A stretch of DNA of 64,000 nucleotides from Quercus robur (GCF_932294415.1 NC_065538.1:24515957-24579956), one strand, 5' to 3'. Positions 22,346 to 35,100 are shown, counted from the stretch's first letter. The notes: generated by a model not told the origin, from the letters alone. Numbers and translations are program-made.

Positions 22346-22594
22346 AGTTTTTTTTTTATTTTGCAGTCAAACGTGAAAACCAAAGAGGCTATTTTTATAC
22401 CCAATGAAATCACTGATTTCACAAGAGACAGGGGGAGGGAGAGAGTCGTAAGGCACTGTGAAGGAGAGATTAAGGACCACCACCATGTTAGACCATCTCC
22501 CACCTTCAACCCAGCCTCTTGCCACCAATATATACTGCCTGAACCACTATTGATACAAGTATCATTAAACAATAAAAATTGGTATCAAATATGA
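22346..22594 (+). other. Second copy of the Helitron internal segment plus open frame
   Basis: Repeats 20835-20935, then continues open for another 48 codons (RHCEGEIKDHHHVRPSPT...) to a TGA. It shows no known domain. It probably reflects rearrangement during capture rather than a gene. Confidence 0.4.
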
Positions 22595-23341
22595 TTTAGG
22601 TTTTTTTATTTTGGGTTGATTTTTATTAATTTAGGTATTTGGGTTATTGGTTTTGATTAAGCTTGAATGACGAAGAAATAAAGGGCATGATCAAAGACGT
22701 TTGAAACCCATTTAGCTTAGGGTTGACAGCCATTGAAGGTATTGCCGAGAAACAAGGAATTTTCTTTGCTTAAACGTGGTTTGGTTGTCATCCTATGTGA
22801 TGTTCTTTTCTTCTTCTTCTTATTTCAATTCATTCTCTGAATTTTATTTAGTTTTTTTTTTTTCTTATCATTTGTTTTTTAATTCCTTTTGATTTTGGTG
22901 TCTTTTTTTTTTTTTTCTTCAAATTTTCATATCTACTGGTTTGAGTGTCAATGTTAACTTTCTAATTTAATGAATACTCCAAACTGGATTGAGTATTGCA
23001 CGCCAACTATTTGATTTGTATTACCCTTTTCTTATTATAATTATGATTGTTGTTTGGAATGTAAAATTGAATTATTTTATTTTTCTATTTGTCTATAGGG
23101 GACAAGAACGAGGCACTCCATACATATAGCAGAACTCTTGCAAAGGTCTATTTCTACCCTCTTTTGTGAAACTTTATTTCTTCTGCCGTCGCACCGCCAG
23201 AGCCATTATTGGGTAGGTTCCTTTGACTCTCTGTTGATTCAATTTTAATATCATCTATCATTGATTTATTTCAAGTATAGATTCCCTATGAGATCTAGAC
23301 TACACTCTTTGTTAATGTTTCTTTATTTATTTCTGGGTTTG

Positions 23342-23395
23342 TAGGTGGAAAGGCCAAGCCTTTGAGGCAACCCGAAGTCCAAGAAGAATGGGTAC
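23342..23395 (+). pseudogene. Possible TMA7-like exon fragment in Helitron
   Basis: After an AG the frame reads GGKAKPLRQPEVQEEW up to a GTACGG donor-like site. GGKAKPLKQPK is the start of plant translation-machinery-associated protein 7. The match is short, so this is tentative. If right, the Helitron holds pieces of two unrelated genes. Confidence 0.4.
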
Positions 23396-23608
23396 GGTTA
23401 GGTCTATTTTTCCCTTTATTGAAATCCTATGAATTTAGACTTAACTGAGCCTTTTAAACATGAATAAACTCATGATTAATAATATATCTATTCCCGTGCG
23501 GTAGCACGGGTTACATACTAGTAATATGAATTTACAAAGCATGAATAGTAAATTGTGATTCTTTTTTCCTAAAATTTCCAAATTTCAACATTGTTTAACA
23601 ATTTCTTA

Positions 23609-23703
23609 AAGCTCTTCAATGAAATTGTCACAATGTGACAAATTCAGCTTTAAGTAAATTTCCAAAATTTCCTAAAATTTCCAAATTTCATTGAAGAGCT
23701 TTA
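23609..23703. repeat. Hairpin with about 19-bp arms
   Basis: AAAGCTCTTCAATGAAATT at the left is repeated as its reverse complement at the right end; the loop is about 55 nt. Confidence 0.8.
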
Positions 23704-24417
23704 AATTGTATAAATCCCTTCTTAGTTGCCACAGGCAGTTTGTATAAATGAACCACTTGGGCTCGATAGTGGATCCTATTTATTTTTCCTCTATTTTGCC
23801 TTTCCTTAAAATGTAAAAGTTATGTAGAATTTCCAACAAGGTATTGTGATTTCATGGTTGCTTAATTTGTGAGTGATTAAATACAGTTTTTGATGGCCTC
23901 TTAAAATGAAAAGGGCTAGGTTTTCCCTCATATATTGACATCTTGGAGTATTTTCAATTGTGGTGTTTTTTTTCCCCCTCTTTTCTCATGTTAAGAAATG
24001 ACGGAGCCCAAAATTTTGTGATGTTTACATTATTTGAATAAGAGATATTCATTTTCTAACTTAAATGAATTATTTAACGTGCCTCTTTGTACGTACCCAC
24101 TTAAAAAAAAGGTTGATCTTAATCCTTGAATCAAGGATATCTTAAGTTAAAGTCAAGAGTCTTGTAATTTAATTGGCATCTCTTGAGATTTAGGAGAAAA
24201 AGATTCGAGTTACAGAAATAACAACAAATTATAATTATATTAACCAAAAAAAAAACACTTATATACCGCTAATCTTTAAGTTGACATGATGTCTTAGTAG
24301 TTTAATACTTTAATTTTTTCAATCCATAAAGATTTTGTTAATTGCATTTTCCCTAATTTCAAGTCCTTTTTGAGAACTTTTTACTCTGTTTGTATTTTTT
24401 TAGATATGATTTTTTTT

Positions 24418-24435
24418 GGGGGGGGGGGGGGGGGG
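24418..24435 (+). repeat. Run of 18 G
   Basis: Uninterrupted G run after eight T. Very rare in such AT-rich DNA. Confidence 0.9.
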
Positions 24436-26094
24436 AGTGGTGAAATTTGTTAATCTCCACATGCCAAATCATGATAAATTGACTTGAAAGTAGCTTTTGG
24501 CTGAATTTTTTTGTGTACCTTTGGATTCTATTCCTCCTTTCTTTTATAGATGTTCCTCACTTTAATAGACAATGAATCTCTGTATTTATGTTCAACAAGT
24601 GCGTTACCGATAGGTGGTCTGATGTGCACAGCTCACTTGTCACCATTGCTCCATCTATTACTCTTTATCATCAATACACGCAATAAATGTGTAATGCTTG
24701 CTTAGGTCGTCATTATGGAGAACGATGATTCTAGTTTATTTTTTGACTCATCAATATCCATTGTGGAAATTCAATTAAACTTGCTTATTTAACCAATAAT
24801 GATTGGATTTTTAAGAACAATACATTAGCATCTAACTCATAACTTTCAAGCAAAATTGATATCTTGACATTTTGCATCCTAACTCAACTATTGATTGATA
24901 ATGTCCAATTACAAAGGGCAACACAATCAAACTGCTTTGTAATCCAAAGTAGAAGAAAGAGAACCTACTTCATTGCGTATAGTAATGGCAATATTTGAGA
25001 TTCTGGGATGTAGCAATGTTTTATAAGCGCAGTCGGCCAATTTTGGAAAAAAATTTGCAACACAGATGACATCGTTTCTCCAAAATAAAAAAAAACCATT
25101 GTCACACTGCAAAGGACACAAAGTTGAGGTCAGCAATAGCAATTTGTTAGAGTGGTCGACAATTCAATGAATTTGAATTGGCCTTGAATGCAAATTGTCA
25201 ATATGGTTGTAGAATGTTGATGAAAACATGTGGTAGTTTGTCAAATTTAACAATTCATAGTTTTTTTTTTTTTTTTTTTTGGTTGAGAATACTAAGTATT
25301 TTAACACACACATAAGGAGAGAAGAGAGAAGGTTTTAAAAAAACTAACAGTGGTGTATATCCAATTCATAGTTGATATATGGAAGATGACATCTAGATCT
25401 CCATTTCCAAAATATGAAATTATCAAAAACATGTAGGGAGTCAACTTTGATCATGGATGGTGCAATTTGGTTAAATTAAGGACTTGGTTATAGTCGTTCC
25501 TTGTCCACTTTTCCGTAAGCACCTTAACCTTCAAAGGGTTTTTTTTTTTTTTTTTTTACCACAAGTCATGAATGCTATCTTGATGAATGAAATTAAAATG
25601 AAAAAACTTTCCTCATTGATGAATGAGATGTTTGTAAGATAAACTTAGAGTTGCAGAATAAAATACACATACCTCCAGTCATAGTTGTTTAAGTCTTTGA
25701 AGAAAAGAAGATTCACTATATGATGATAGTATATATGAAAGGATCTTCTAGTCTATGGCCTTTACCTCACACATATCCTTTTGATGGAAACACAAGCTAT
25801 ATATATAGGCTAGACTAGGGACCCTTTTAGATGAAGATTTCCATAACTCTCCTTCCATCAAGGAGCTTAAAAGTTGTAACTTCTTGGTGTTTATTAACCA
25901 AATGGGTTACACCATTTGAGAGTTACTAAAAGATGTTATATCTAAAATGTAACTTTCACAAATAGGAAACTTAAGACATGAAATAAGAAACTTAAGAAAT
26001 GAGTTTCATCTTCAAATGTGGGCCACATAAAATTTTCTTTAAGGAGATATAATCCTACAATGTTATCTTGTTCTGTTAATCATGGTATTAGTAT

Positions 26095-26119
26095 ACTCTC
26101 TCTCTCTCTCTCTCTCTCC
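26095..26119. repeat. (CT)n microsatellite
   Basis: Uninterrupted CT dinucleotides. Confidence 0.9.
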
Positions 26120-26858
26120 TACACGATCCAAATATGACAAACCCATGACTGTTCAAACTATGGGGAGATTATTACTGTGTAGGATTAATTTGAGTTTTTT
26201 TTTTTTTTTTTTTTGGCCAATAACAAATAATGCAAGACTAACACAATAAGGCATTTTTGAAACACACCCAAAAAGGAATTTTTGAAAGCAAAAACACTAA
26301 CACAATAAAGAAATTTGTGGAGAGGCAAAAAACATAACCGAATTTACAAGTCGATTAGTCGAACAAGTTAAAGTAATGCGAAAAAATCAAATGAGAACAA
26401 AGGCCACAAGTAAAGTGAACACAATTACAAAGAGAAATGGTTGATTGAATTGAAGCTTTGGCTGTGATAGTTACATTCAGCTAGTTCTTGTCTTGCAAAC
26501 TTTACAACTTAGCAAATTAATTCTCTGTTACAGTCTGATGATGTACTGGTTTAAGCTAAAGAAAAGTGGCTATATTAACTGTAATACACTTAAGACATAA
26601 AAACCAGACATCCCTAGTTCTTAGATTCAACCTTACAAAAACAGGTTCGAGAGAACCCAGCCCATGGTCACAGAGACTATCAACAAAGATTCAAAAAATT
26701 AGCCAAAATGAATATGAATAGAGATGAGGAAGGATTAAGATTAGATATCAAGTAGAACCTCGTGGAGTAAGTGACATATCCAGATTACACTTTCTTCTGG
26801 AAAGTATACGTATCTGTTAGTAGTCCCTTGCAATAAAGATCTAACAGCCATTTTATCC

Positions 26859-29800
26859 TCAGAATAGTGTTTCTAGCAGTTTTGGGGAAGACAAAGCCGC
26901 CACAGACTTAAACTGCTACAAAAACAATCTCATTAGTGAACTCAAGGTTATGTAAAACCAATCCTACATGATTGTCAATGGTAAGGTAAAAATACAAGTC
27001 CAAGGGAGCTCTATAATAAAGCAAGCATGAATTTTTCTGTGTATATTGTTCTATTTGTTACCTTCTGTTGCCTATACTTCATTCGTATAGAACTCAGAGG
27101 ACATCCATTGGTGTTCAACTGTAGATCTTGTAAGGCAAGAACTGTGGTTTTCAAATCTGATGCCTTGTAAGAGGTATAGTGTTCTAGAGTTGGATTCTGC
27201 CAGATACACAGAAGAAGTCATATTTCTAGTATATAATTCTGTACATGGAAAGTAAATAAACAAATAAAGAAAGGAGAAAATTCAAACCCATGGGTGATTT
27301 GACTGATCTAACGTCCATCTGGCAAGAAATACAGCTGATGCAGCTATGACAGATGGAAGGTAATTCAAGAAGCCATAGTCAATTAAGGTTAGTTCAGCTA
27401 AAAAGTTGGCCAAGTACTCCAGTTCAACACTAGGGGTCTGCATTTTCCATATGTAAAAATTAGCTTTGACAATCCAAAAGGTTCAAATCTAAAGGGATTG
27501 GCATTTCCCAAACCAAGGCCAGTAATGACTTAGGCCAACCATGTTACCTTGTATGAAGCTTGTGCTGCTCGAAGAAATCTCCTGGAAATAACGAATTTGT
27601 AAAATCAGATTAGGAACTTGAAAATACATACTGAAACTGTAAGCAGTATGAATGAAAATGACAGATAAGCTGAAGTACCTGAGAAAAGTTTTTGCAGTAG
27701 GTGCAACCAGTTGAAAGCCAAAATACTTCAATACTCGAATCTCCAGTTCCAATACCTGCCATCACTTTATTCAGGAAAGCAAACCCCCAAAAAAAAAGGA
27801 TTTTGGCAGGTTGTGCCAATAGTCTGAATTCTAATACTTAAAAGAACATCTCTTTGTCAGTCAAATTGTATAATTGTTTGAAACTTTATGGAAGTACAGG
27901 GCCTACAACCTGGCCATAAAAGTGAAGCACTAGACATCTTCATAAATTAAACAGATTAAAAACTGTGATTTAGGAGTTCTACAGTCACACTGCTGTGACA
28001 GATCATTTTCATACCTCCTATATTTCGATGAAATGTAATTTTCATATACCTATTTAACTAGTGACCCCAAGCATGCCATAACTCATGCATATCCACATAG
28101 CTAAGTATTACAGAAATAACTCTAATAGCCAATTTTAATCATGTTACCATTTAAAAAATAAATCTAACCTCCAACAAGGTGTCATAAGAATTATATTATA
28201 ACCAAAAAAGCACCAAATACGTATGGTGGGTGAAAATTTTGCGAAGATTACAAGGTTTTTCTTTTGGTTTTTTTTTTAATAATGTTTTTTATATCAATAA
28301 GTTTACGCATGCACCTAGCGGGTTTTGAACCCGTGACCTTACCCTCCCATTATTTCTAATGGGAGAGGAGGTACTGTTTGAGCTAGAACTCATTGGTGAG
28401 AATTTTTTCAACTTCAAGTCGAAATGGAATCCATAATCTCTTTTCCCTTTTTCTCCCCTCCATTTTTTCTTCTTTTCTCCAAAGTTTACAATTCTATCAA
28501 GCCATTGCAGCATATCAGCATCATATGGGGAATTTTCTTTAAAAAAAAATGTTTCGGAGATCTCAAATGTTTTTATATGGTGAAGATAATCCACATGAGA
28601 GCAAAGAGACCAAGTGCACACTAACATCAATTTGTTTGGGACCTCTTAAGCTCATACTGATACCGAGGCAATAAATTGATTTTAGGTAAAGTTGAATAGA
28701 TGGAAGATATAGATAACTCCAGATAATACATAAATTATATTGTAATTGGTCAACCAGGATTGAAAAAATTTGTTTACTTCCTTATTCTTTAAGTTTATGA
28801 GTAAAACATTCATGGGCTGGGAGAAAGAACCATGACATACCTCCTCTCTTGTGTAAGTGTTGTCTGTGATGAGGCAAAACTCTTCCACACGCGGTGCACA
28901 TATTTCTTCATACTTCCTTTAAAGTAAACCACAAAGAGATGAACTTCATTCAGTACATACTAAGTGCAGGGGGGAAAAAGAGTTAATTTGATTAAATGGA
29001 ACTTGCAAGTTTACAATCACTTAAAAGGAATGACATTTGACAATATAATTCTGTCGAATGTGGGTCATCTGTAAAGCAAAAGATGCTGAACAAGAAATTG
29101 TTTAAAGAGTTATTATAATTGTCTTTCAGCTTATAAACTTAACTTTTCCTCATTGGATATTTTGTAAATCATCCTATATAATTTAAAGAACCACAAAGTT
29201 TAACAAAATATTCAACCTTTATATATATCACTGCATGTTAGACAAGATTGACAAAAAAAATATCATCTTATTTCATTTGAATAAAAAATATTAGGAAAAG
29301 AGAAGTTAAAAAATTAGTACAATTTAAGATTGTAGTCATGAAAAACCCAACCATGAGTATCATGCAGTTAACTCTGCTACAGATAAGGAAGCTTACGAGG
29401 CAATTAGCATGCAAGTGATGCCAAGAAGCTGAAGTTTTTGTCTTTCCATGTAATTTTGAGCAAGAAACCAATCAATGAGATAAACTGTGAGATAAAGCGT
29501 GTCTGGCACCAACCTATATTCCTCAGACACCTGAAACAAAATTAAATTGATAAGAAAGAGTTATTTTATTTTATTATTACTTTTTACTTTTTACTTTTTA
29601 CATTCACACCACATTGAAAAAAAATGCATAACAGAGCATTACACCACTGAATAGCCATCAAGAAGCCTAATATCCATTTAATTACACAAACTGAAGGAGA
29701 CACTTGAGAAAATTTGTTGCAGAATTGTATGAAATTCTTATCAATCAAATAGTGCACAGTTAATGTTAATTTACATTACAAAATAAATTACCAACAATGA

Positions 29801-30435
29801 CAACATAACTTGTGTAGCAGTGGCTGGAGCAACAAAACAACTGTAATTTTTATTAGAAATAGATACACCTTGACAATGTTTGACACAACACAACAATATG
29901 GAGTTCAGCGTACCAAATTTTTCCATTTTACTCTATATTGAAGCTAAATGCAACAATTTCAAACTGACCAAATAAACATCATACTTTGTTGATGAACAAT
30001 ATTATAAGCATCATAATATGTTGCATTAAGCATTAATGTCAAGCCAGAATCATAGATGATACACTTTCAACCTCAATTATGAAAGGTCTCTTTTAATATA
30101 ATTTCCTAAGTGGAGGAAGGAGCTTTGGAAAAAGTAATTTGGATATGTTGCCCAGAAAAAGCATAACTAAAAATTAGGTCAAGATAGTTGGCTGAGGTAA
30201 TTATTTAAAAATATGAGAAATTTAATTTTAACGTGAAAGTTGAAACAGTATAAAATCATTTGGTTCTAATCAAACAAGTCCAAGGGTGCTCTAAATAGCC
30301 ATCAAAATGTTATCGGCATTGAAGCTTTTTAAATAAAAAAACATGGTTTGACATACAAAGGCAATATTTATAAAAATTAAAAAGATCTATAGGAATCATC
30401 ACATATGCAACTATGCATCTCAATTAATGCTTCTC

Positions 30436-30487
<52 letters not shown>

Positions 30488-33462
30488 CACTTAATAGATC
30501 AGTAATAGGACATTTTGATGGGACATTCTTTCATTTCTCCACCATGTTATGACCCTTGAGTATTCATTGCATCAGCACATTCGTGTACGTCAAATTGCAG
30601 TACAACTTAAGTGACAATTAATTAAAAATATATATAAACAGTAAAGGACAATCCTAATATACATGCATATGGTTTCTGTAAGCTTTTGAACAGGATTAAC
30701 GAGCATCTGGTCACCAGGGATAAATTCAAAGTTAAAAATTAAAATAAACATTAAGAAAAGTTTAAGGCTGCCAAGATTGCCCAAGTATATAATACAGAAA
30801 GGCAGGTATCCCTTCAATGACGGACTTCACTTGAGTGTGAGGCACAGAAATCATCATCAATAGCTTCATAAAACACACCTACAGATGTGCGCTTAAAAAA
30901 GCATGTGTAATTTAGACCACTTATGATGATGTCAGGCAGTGACATGATACTAACCTCAACAAGCCAATCAACCAGAATCCCCCGCATGCTTTGAGTTATA
31001 TCTCTCTGTACTGTTTCCATGAAATTAGGACATGGTCTCCGGACAAGCTGTAGGAACAAAAGATTAACACATTAGTAGGCATCATGTATACTTTTAATGA
31101 CCTGAGCAACCACAATGATAAGTGGAAATGCATATATTTTCAGCATTCTGAGTTGCATTAATTAGTTTTGATTTAAGGTTGTTACTCTTTTTTATCCTAG
31201 GTTTACCATGTCATATATTTCATAGTATATTTTCTTTATCCTCTCCCTTCTGAATAACCAAAATAAACAAAATCTTGATCCAAAAGTTTGAAATATAATT
31301 AGTGGGGGCGATAAAAGGGAAAACTGAGTATTATACAAATAAAAGAAAGGTATCTATCTACAGCACAAACCTCAGCAACACGTAAATTGCTATATATTTC
31401 AGGGGCATAGACATTGCATAATTGAGGGTCCTTATGATCTGCATCAATGTCTGTAATGTCTGGCATGTTTGATATAAGCATGTCTCCAGAAAGGCCAGCT
31501 TTGACTGGTAAAACCATTTAAACAAAAAATGTCACTGTTTGCTGCATGCATCTATATATGACAGAAAAAAACAGAAATATCTCTTTTAGCAAACAATCAG
31601 CCATGATTCATGAGTTACCTTTGCCCTTGATATGAAACCATATTAACCATGTTAGTTAACATATAATCAATAATCTTGAAGAACCAAACCCACTTAAACA
31701 TTAAATGGCTCGCTGATAATTTGAAACATTCATGTTACGGCAAAAGAAGCTTAGAAAGCAACATATGGTGCTAGCAGAACTCAAAATTATTGCACTCAAC
31801 AAAGTTTTCCAATTAAGTGGATTGGCCATCCTGTGAATGACAAAGATTCTATGATGGTAAGACATCGCAAAGCAAAATACTTAAAGTAAAAGGTTCATTC
31901 TACTCCTTGTGGGAGATTAAACTGATTTCATGTTATTTTCAGCTAATTGCAAAGTTCTCCCCAAAGGTTTCATGCTCGCTTTGAGACATTGGAACCTCAG
32001 ACAACAAGCTATAAGCCTATAATCATATATCTTTGTTGAACAGTTCTTATTATATATATATGGTGTACTTTTATACTTGTTTAAGCTCTTAGAGTTTGGA
32101 TTTGAATTGTTCTTACCATATATTTGGTCTGTATTTTTGAAGTGTTTTCTGTACTTGGCAGCTACAATTGGCCAATACCACATTGCATATGGGGAGTACA
32201 CAAACAAATTTTATAATCATGAAACCAGCTCAGGTCAAACCTAAAGAGCCAATTTAGCCCTTTGAGCTCTCCACTTATTAACTACTACTGGATTACAGTC
32301 CCACATTCAGTTCTTATTCAGTATCATGATTTTGGTGTATAATTCATTACCAGGCTTTTTTGACACTTCAAAACAAAAAGACATCAACACACATGAGTCT
32401 CCCAGAAATGGATTCCTTCTTGAACTTCATTTCTAAGTAGTAATAGTATGTATGTTATAGCTACCATGCATGGAGGTGTGAAATTGAAGTAGACAACAAA
32501 CCTCTCTTTGGAGAACTTTGAGCCTGTGAAGAACTCTGATTTTCAAGACAATGGTCATCAATCCCATGCTTCCCTATGGTAGTTAACCAAAGAGGTACCT
32601 TTTCTTCCAAGTCAACTGAACATGTAACTTCTTCTGATCTAGGATTTTTTTTTCCTGCTTCTTGAAGAACATTTTCTTTTGAACCAGTTTGAAAATTTGG
32701 GGCTTCTACAGCATTTGATGGTGCCACTTTGCAGACCTTCACTTGACCGTTTTTAATTGACTTGCTGTTCTTAGCCTGACATTCAGCAGCACAAAAGGAA
32801 GCGAAACTTAGATTCTTGAGTAATCAGAGCTTTTGGCAACAATACTAATCTGCCTGCTAAATCTCTCAACTTGATATACATTTTCCAGTAAATAGAATGT
32901 TAAAATGATTGTCACTTAAATTGTACTGATTACATGATTTTCAATCCTTCATAGGGGCAATTCTTTGTTTTCATTAATGGTTATTTTACCTATCAAAATA
33001 ATTTACTTATTACATGAACAATTACCAAAAGAATTAAAAACAGGCATCATATTTTCTGGCTCAACTCGCAAATAATAATAATAATAATAATAATAATATA
33101 TAAGCTTGTCATTATTTCTTTCGAAAATGGACAACCAAGATCATGAATAAATTAGATGGAATATTAACCTGAATTTTTGCTGCATTCAAGCAGCTCCTAT
33201 ACGAGCCATTGCAGCAAGAATTGGTGACATCCTGAAGTACAGCCCTCTTCTTACGCTTAAGACATGCATTACTGGGAGCATTGTTGTTCTCATCCAAGGC
33301 AGTTTTTTTTGGGTTTCCTTGCAGAGTCCGCTTCAGATTTTGTTGTGTAGGAGCTTTTAAAGGGGGCAATTGTCCAGATACACGAAAGGCGGCAGCTCTA
33401 GCACGTGTTAATGGAGCAGTAAGCTCTCCACCCTTAACAGTAACCAGATTTTCTTTTCTCAT
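26859..33462 (-). CDS. CYCA2: Cyclin A2 (CYCA2;4-like), 11 coding exons, 484 aa
   Basis: Exons in transcript order: 33169-33462, 32502-32775, 31371-31504, 30955-31047, 29397-29530, 28841-28916, 27679-27755, 27548-27581, 27288-27437, 27062-27196, 26859-26912. All have GT/AG borders and phases join, giving 1455 nt. The start MRKENLVTVKGGELTAPLTR and the end KLLETLF-stop fit A2 cyclins. A destruction box RAVLQDVTN lies at residues 73-81, for APC/C-driven breakdown. The cyclin box begins about residue 235 with RRPCPNFMETVQ and MRGILVDWLVEVSEEYR, where MRGIL is the hydrophobic patch that binds RxL substrates. It continues with CMLIASKYEEICAPRVEEFC and ITDNTYTREE. The C-terminal fold includes FLRRFLRAAQAS, LANFLAELTL and SAVFLARWTLDQSNHPW. 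A2 cyclins pair with CDKA/CDKB in S to M phase and restrain endoreduplication. Nothing is broken; full length for the family. Confidence 0.93.
28262..28397 (-). mobile_element. tRNA-derived SINE in cyclin intron 6
   Basis: On the minus strand: TTCTAGCTCAAACAGTACC (box A-like), then GTCACGGGTTCAAAACCCG with box B GGTTCAAAACC at 28321-28331, then GCTAGGTGCATGCG and an A-rich tail ending near 28268. It lies in the intron between exons 6 and 7, in the gene's sense direction. Confidence 0.6.
30441..30483. repeat. 43-base poly-A in cyclin intron 4
   Basis: Uninterrupted A run on the plus strand (T run in the transcript) between exons 4 and 5. No retroposon body recognised next to it. Confidence 0.9.
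33070..33098. repeat. (AAT)n microsatellite in cyclin intron 1
   Basis: Perfect trinucleotide array about 70 bases after the exon 1 donor in transcript terms. Confidence 0.9.
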
Positions 33463-35100
33463 GTTTAGAAACCTCAGAGAAAAGAAAAGCTCAAACCCAA
33501 AGCATTCAATTTAAACTACACCTGCGACAAAATGAACAAAACAAATGCAAAGTTAATTTAAGAACAAGCAGTTCTGGCAATAAGCCTGTAGAAATGCAGC
33601 TAGAGAAACAAGAATTTTTATTAATCTTGGCAACACCAAGGTTAGTATGTAAAATATGTCCCATTAGCAATAACAACATTCAGTGAAGAAAATATTAGGT
33701 ATGTTGTGAATACAACTTCAAAGAAAAACCATTTCTAGTCCTAACTCACTATGAACAGTAAAAAAAAAAAGATTTTGCAAATCCCCAGTTCATGTTCCCT
33801 TGTAGTCATAATCCTAGATAATTGGAGTCAACCACATGAATCCATTTCTACTAAAACCCTCTCTAAGGCCATGTATCACTATTACCTTCATTACTACATT
33901 ATGCCTTCAAGACATTTAACTACACCCCCAAATTTCTTTCTTCATAATCCAAACTTTTTTAATCTATTGAAACAAAATAATCAACTAGCAAACCAACAAA
34001 TCAAGATGGTTTCCATCAAGCAGGTTCTAGACACAATCTTAAGAACATAGTAAATAAACAAATAAGAGCGTCAAACAGCCTTTCACACACAATAAAGATA
34101 ACATAGAATGCAAACATATAATCTTAACCAAAATCTTTTTCAAAAATTCATGCAGAATTGCAAATCACAGAGAAACCGTTCTAAGAGAAATGCAAGAAAA
34201 TCTTAGAGACGAGCAGGTCAATGTTGGCAATAAATTATAATGCCTGACTTAAAAGGTTAAACAAAATTAAAATAAATTTGAACCCTGAATTTTCAAAAAA
34301 AAAATTTAAAAGCCACAGAAAAAACTCTTAAATTTTGAAATAACCTTGAATCCAAGAAACAATACCCAGAATAATATACTTTAAAAAGTTTTTTTTTTTT
34401 TTTCTTTAATTCAGCTTCTTTTTCTATAACCACAAATTCTCAGCATTCTTTAACCCAAAAGAAGAAGAAGAAGAAGAAGAAAAAAAGCCAAGGAAATGCA
34501 AAGAAAACAACTTTCTTCTTGCAAATCTAGGTTCCAATAATTCAAGATTTACCATTTTCTGGGGCTCAGAAAATGAGGACTAGAAGAAAAGAAAAGTAAA
34601 TCCTTACGTCTTGTTCTCTTTCATTTCAAATTTTGCTTCCGAAATGTTCCAAAGAAAATCGAACCATGAACAAATGGTTTCATAAATTTTGCACTTCTTT
34701 GGCCACAAATATTTCAAAAAAGCAATCCAACCTTCAAAACTTTTTTTTTAAATTCATTTCTTTTCCCACATTTTCTCACCAACCACACCCACCCCCCAGA
34801 ACTTCAAGAATCTGACAAATTAAAACAAACCCACTAAGCCCTTTTCGATTTCTGACCAAATAAACCACAAATCACCCAATGTCCAAAATTCAAAAAAAAA
34901 AAAAAAACCGAACAAAAAAAGTAAATAAACATATAGTACATTATACAAATCTACATTTGTTTATAAACTTATGCATGAAAATTGACCTGAATCTCTCTTC
35001 TAAAAGCTCCTCCAACAAAACTCAGAGCGACTCTGAGAAAGAGAGAGAGAGACAGAGAGAGAGTGAGAGAGAGTAACAATGGCAGTGAAAGTGAGCGGGA
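33463..35100 (-). promoter_or_regulatory. Cyclin 5' leader with probable 1.1-kb UTR intron
   Basis: In transcript direction, a leader exon appears to run from about 35090 to 34608 and ends at a consensus donor (AAGAC then GTAAGG). An acceptor TCGCAG sits at 33522-33524, 62 bases before the ATG. The presumed leader begins with a CT-rich tract (reverse complement of the GA run at 35037-35074), which is common in plant leaders. This is inferred from splice signals alone. Confidence 0.5.
35037..35074. repeat. (GA)n tract, CT-rich leader of cyclin
   Basis: Near-continuous GA dinucleotides; on the minus strand a CT tract at the presumed transcript start. Confidence 0.85.

Larger units (their letters stand above)
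20594..23521 (+). mobile_element. Non-autonomous Helitron carrying gene fragments, 2928 bp
   Basis: The 5' end is TCTATAAATATAATAATAGG, preceded by A. The 3' end has a hairpin CCCGTGC-GGTA-GCACGGG (23493-23510), then 11 bases ending CTAG at 23521, followed by T. This is the standard Helitron layout: insertion between A and T, TC start, hairpin, CTRR end, no target duplication, no terminal inverted repeats. No Rep/helicase coding is present. It carries DHHC acyltransferase exons, a segment present twice (about 20835-20935 and 22346-22448), and a possible TMA7-like exon. Confidence 0.8.
23522..26858. other. Gene-free region between Helitron and cyclin gene
   Basis: It contains flank paralogous to 13.6-15.1 kb (23722-24010, 25175-25500), an inverted repeat at 23609-23703, an 18-G run at 24418-24435 and a (CT)n run at 26095-26119. 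The 3'UTR of the cyclin gene should occupy the last few hundred bases. No other gene seen. Confidence 0.5.

Noticed and set aside
28321-28397. tRNA-like box A and box B
   Set aside because: No cloverleaf or acceptor stem can be drawn; the A-rich tail makes it a SINE.
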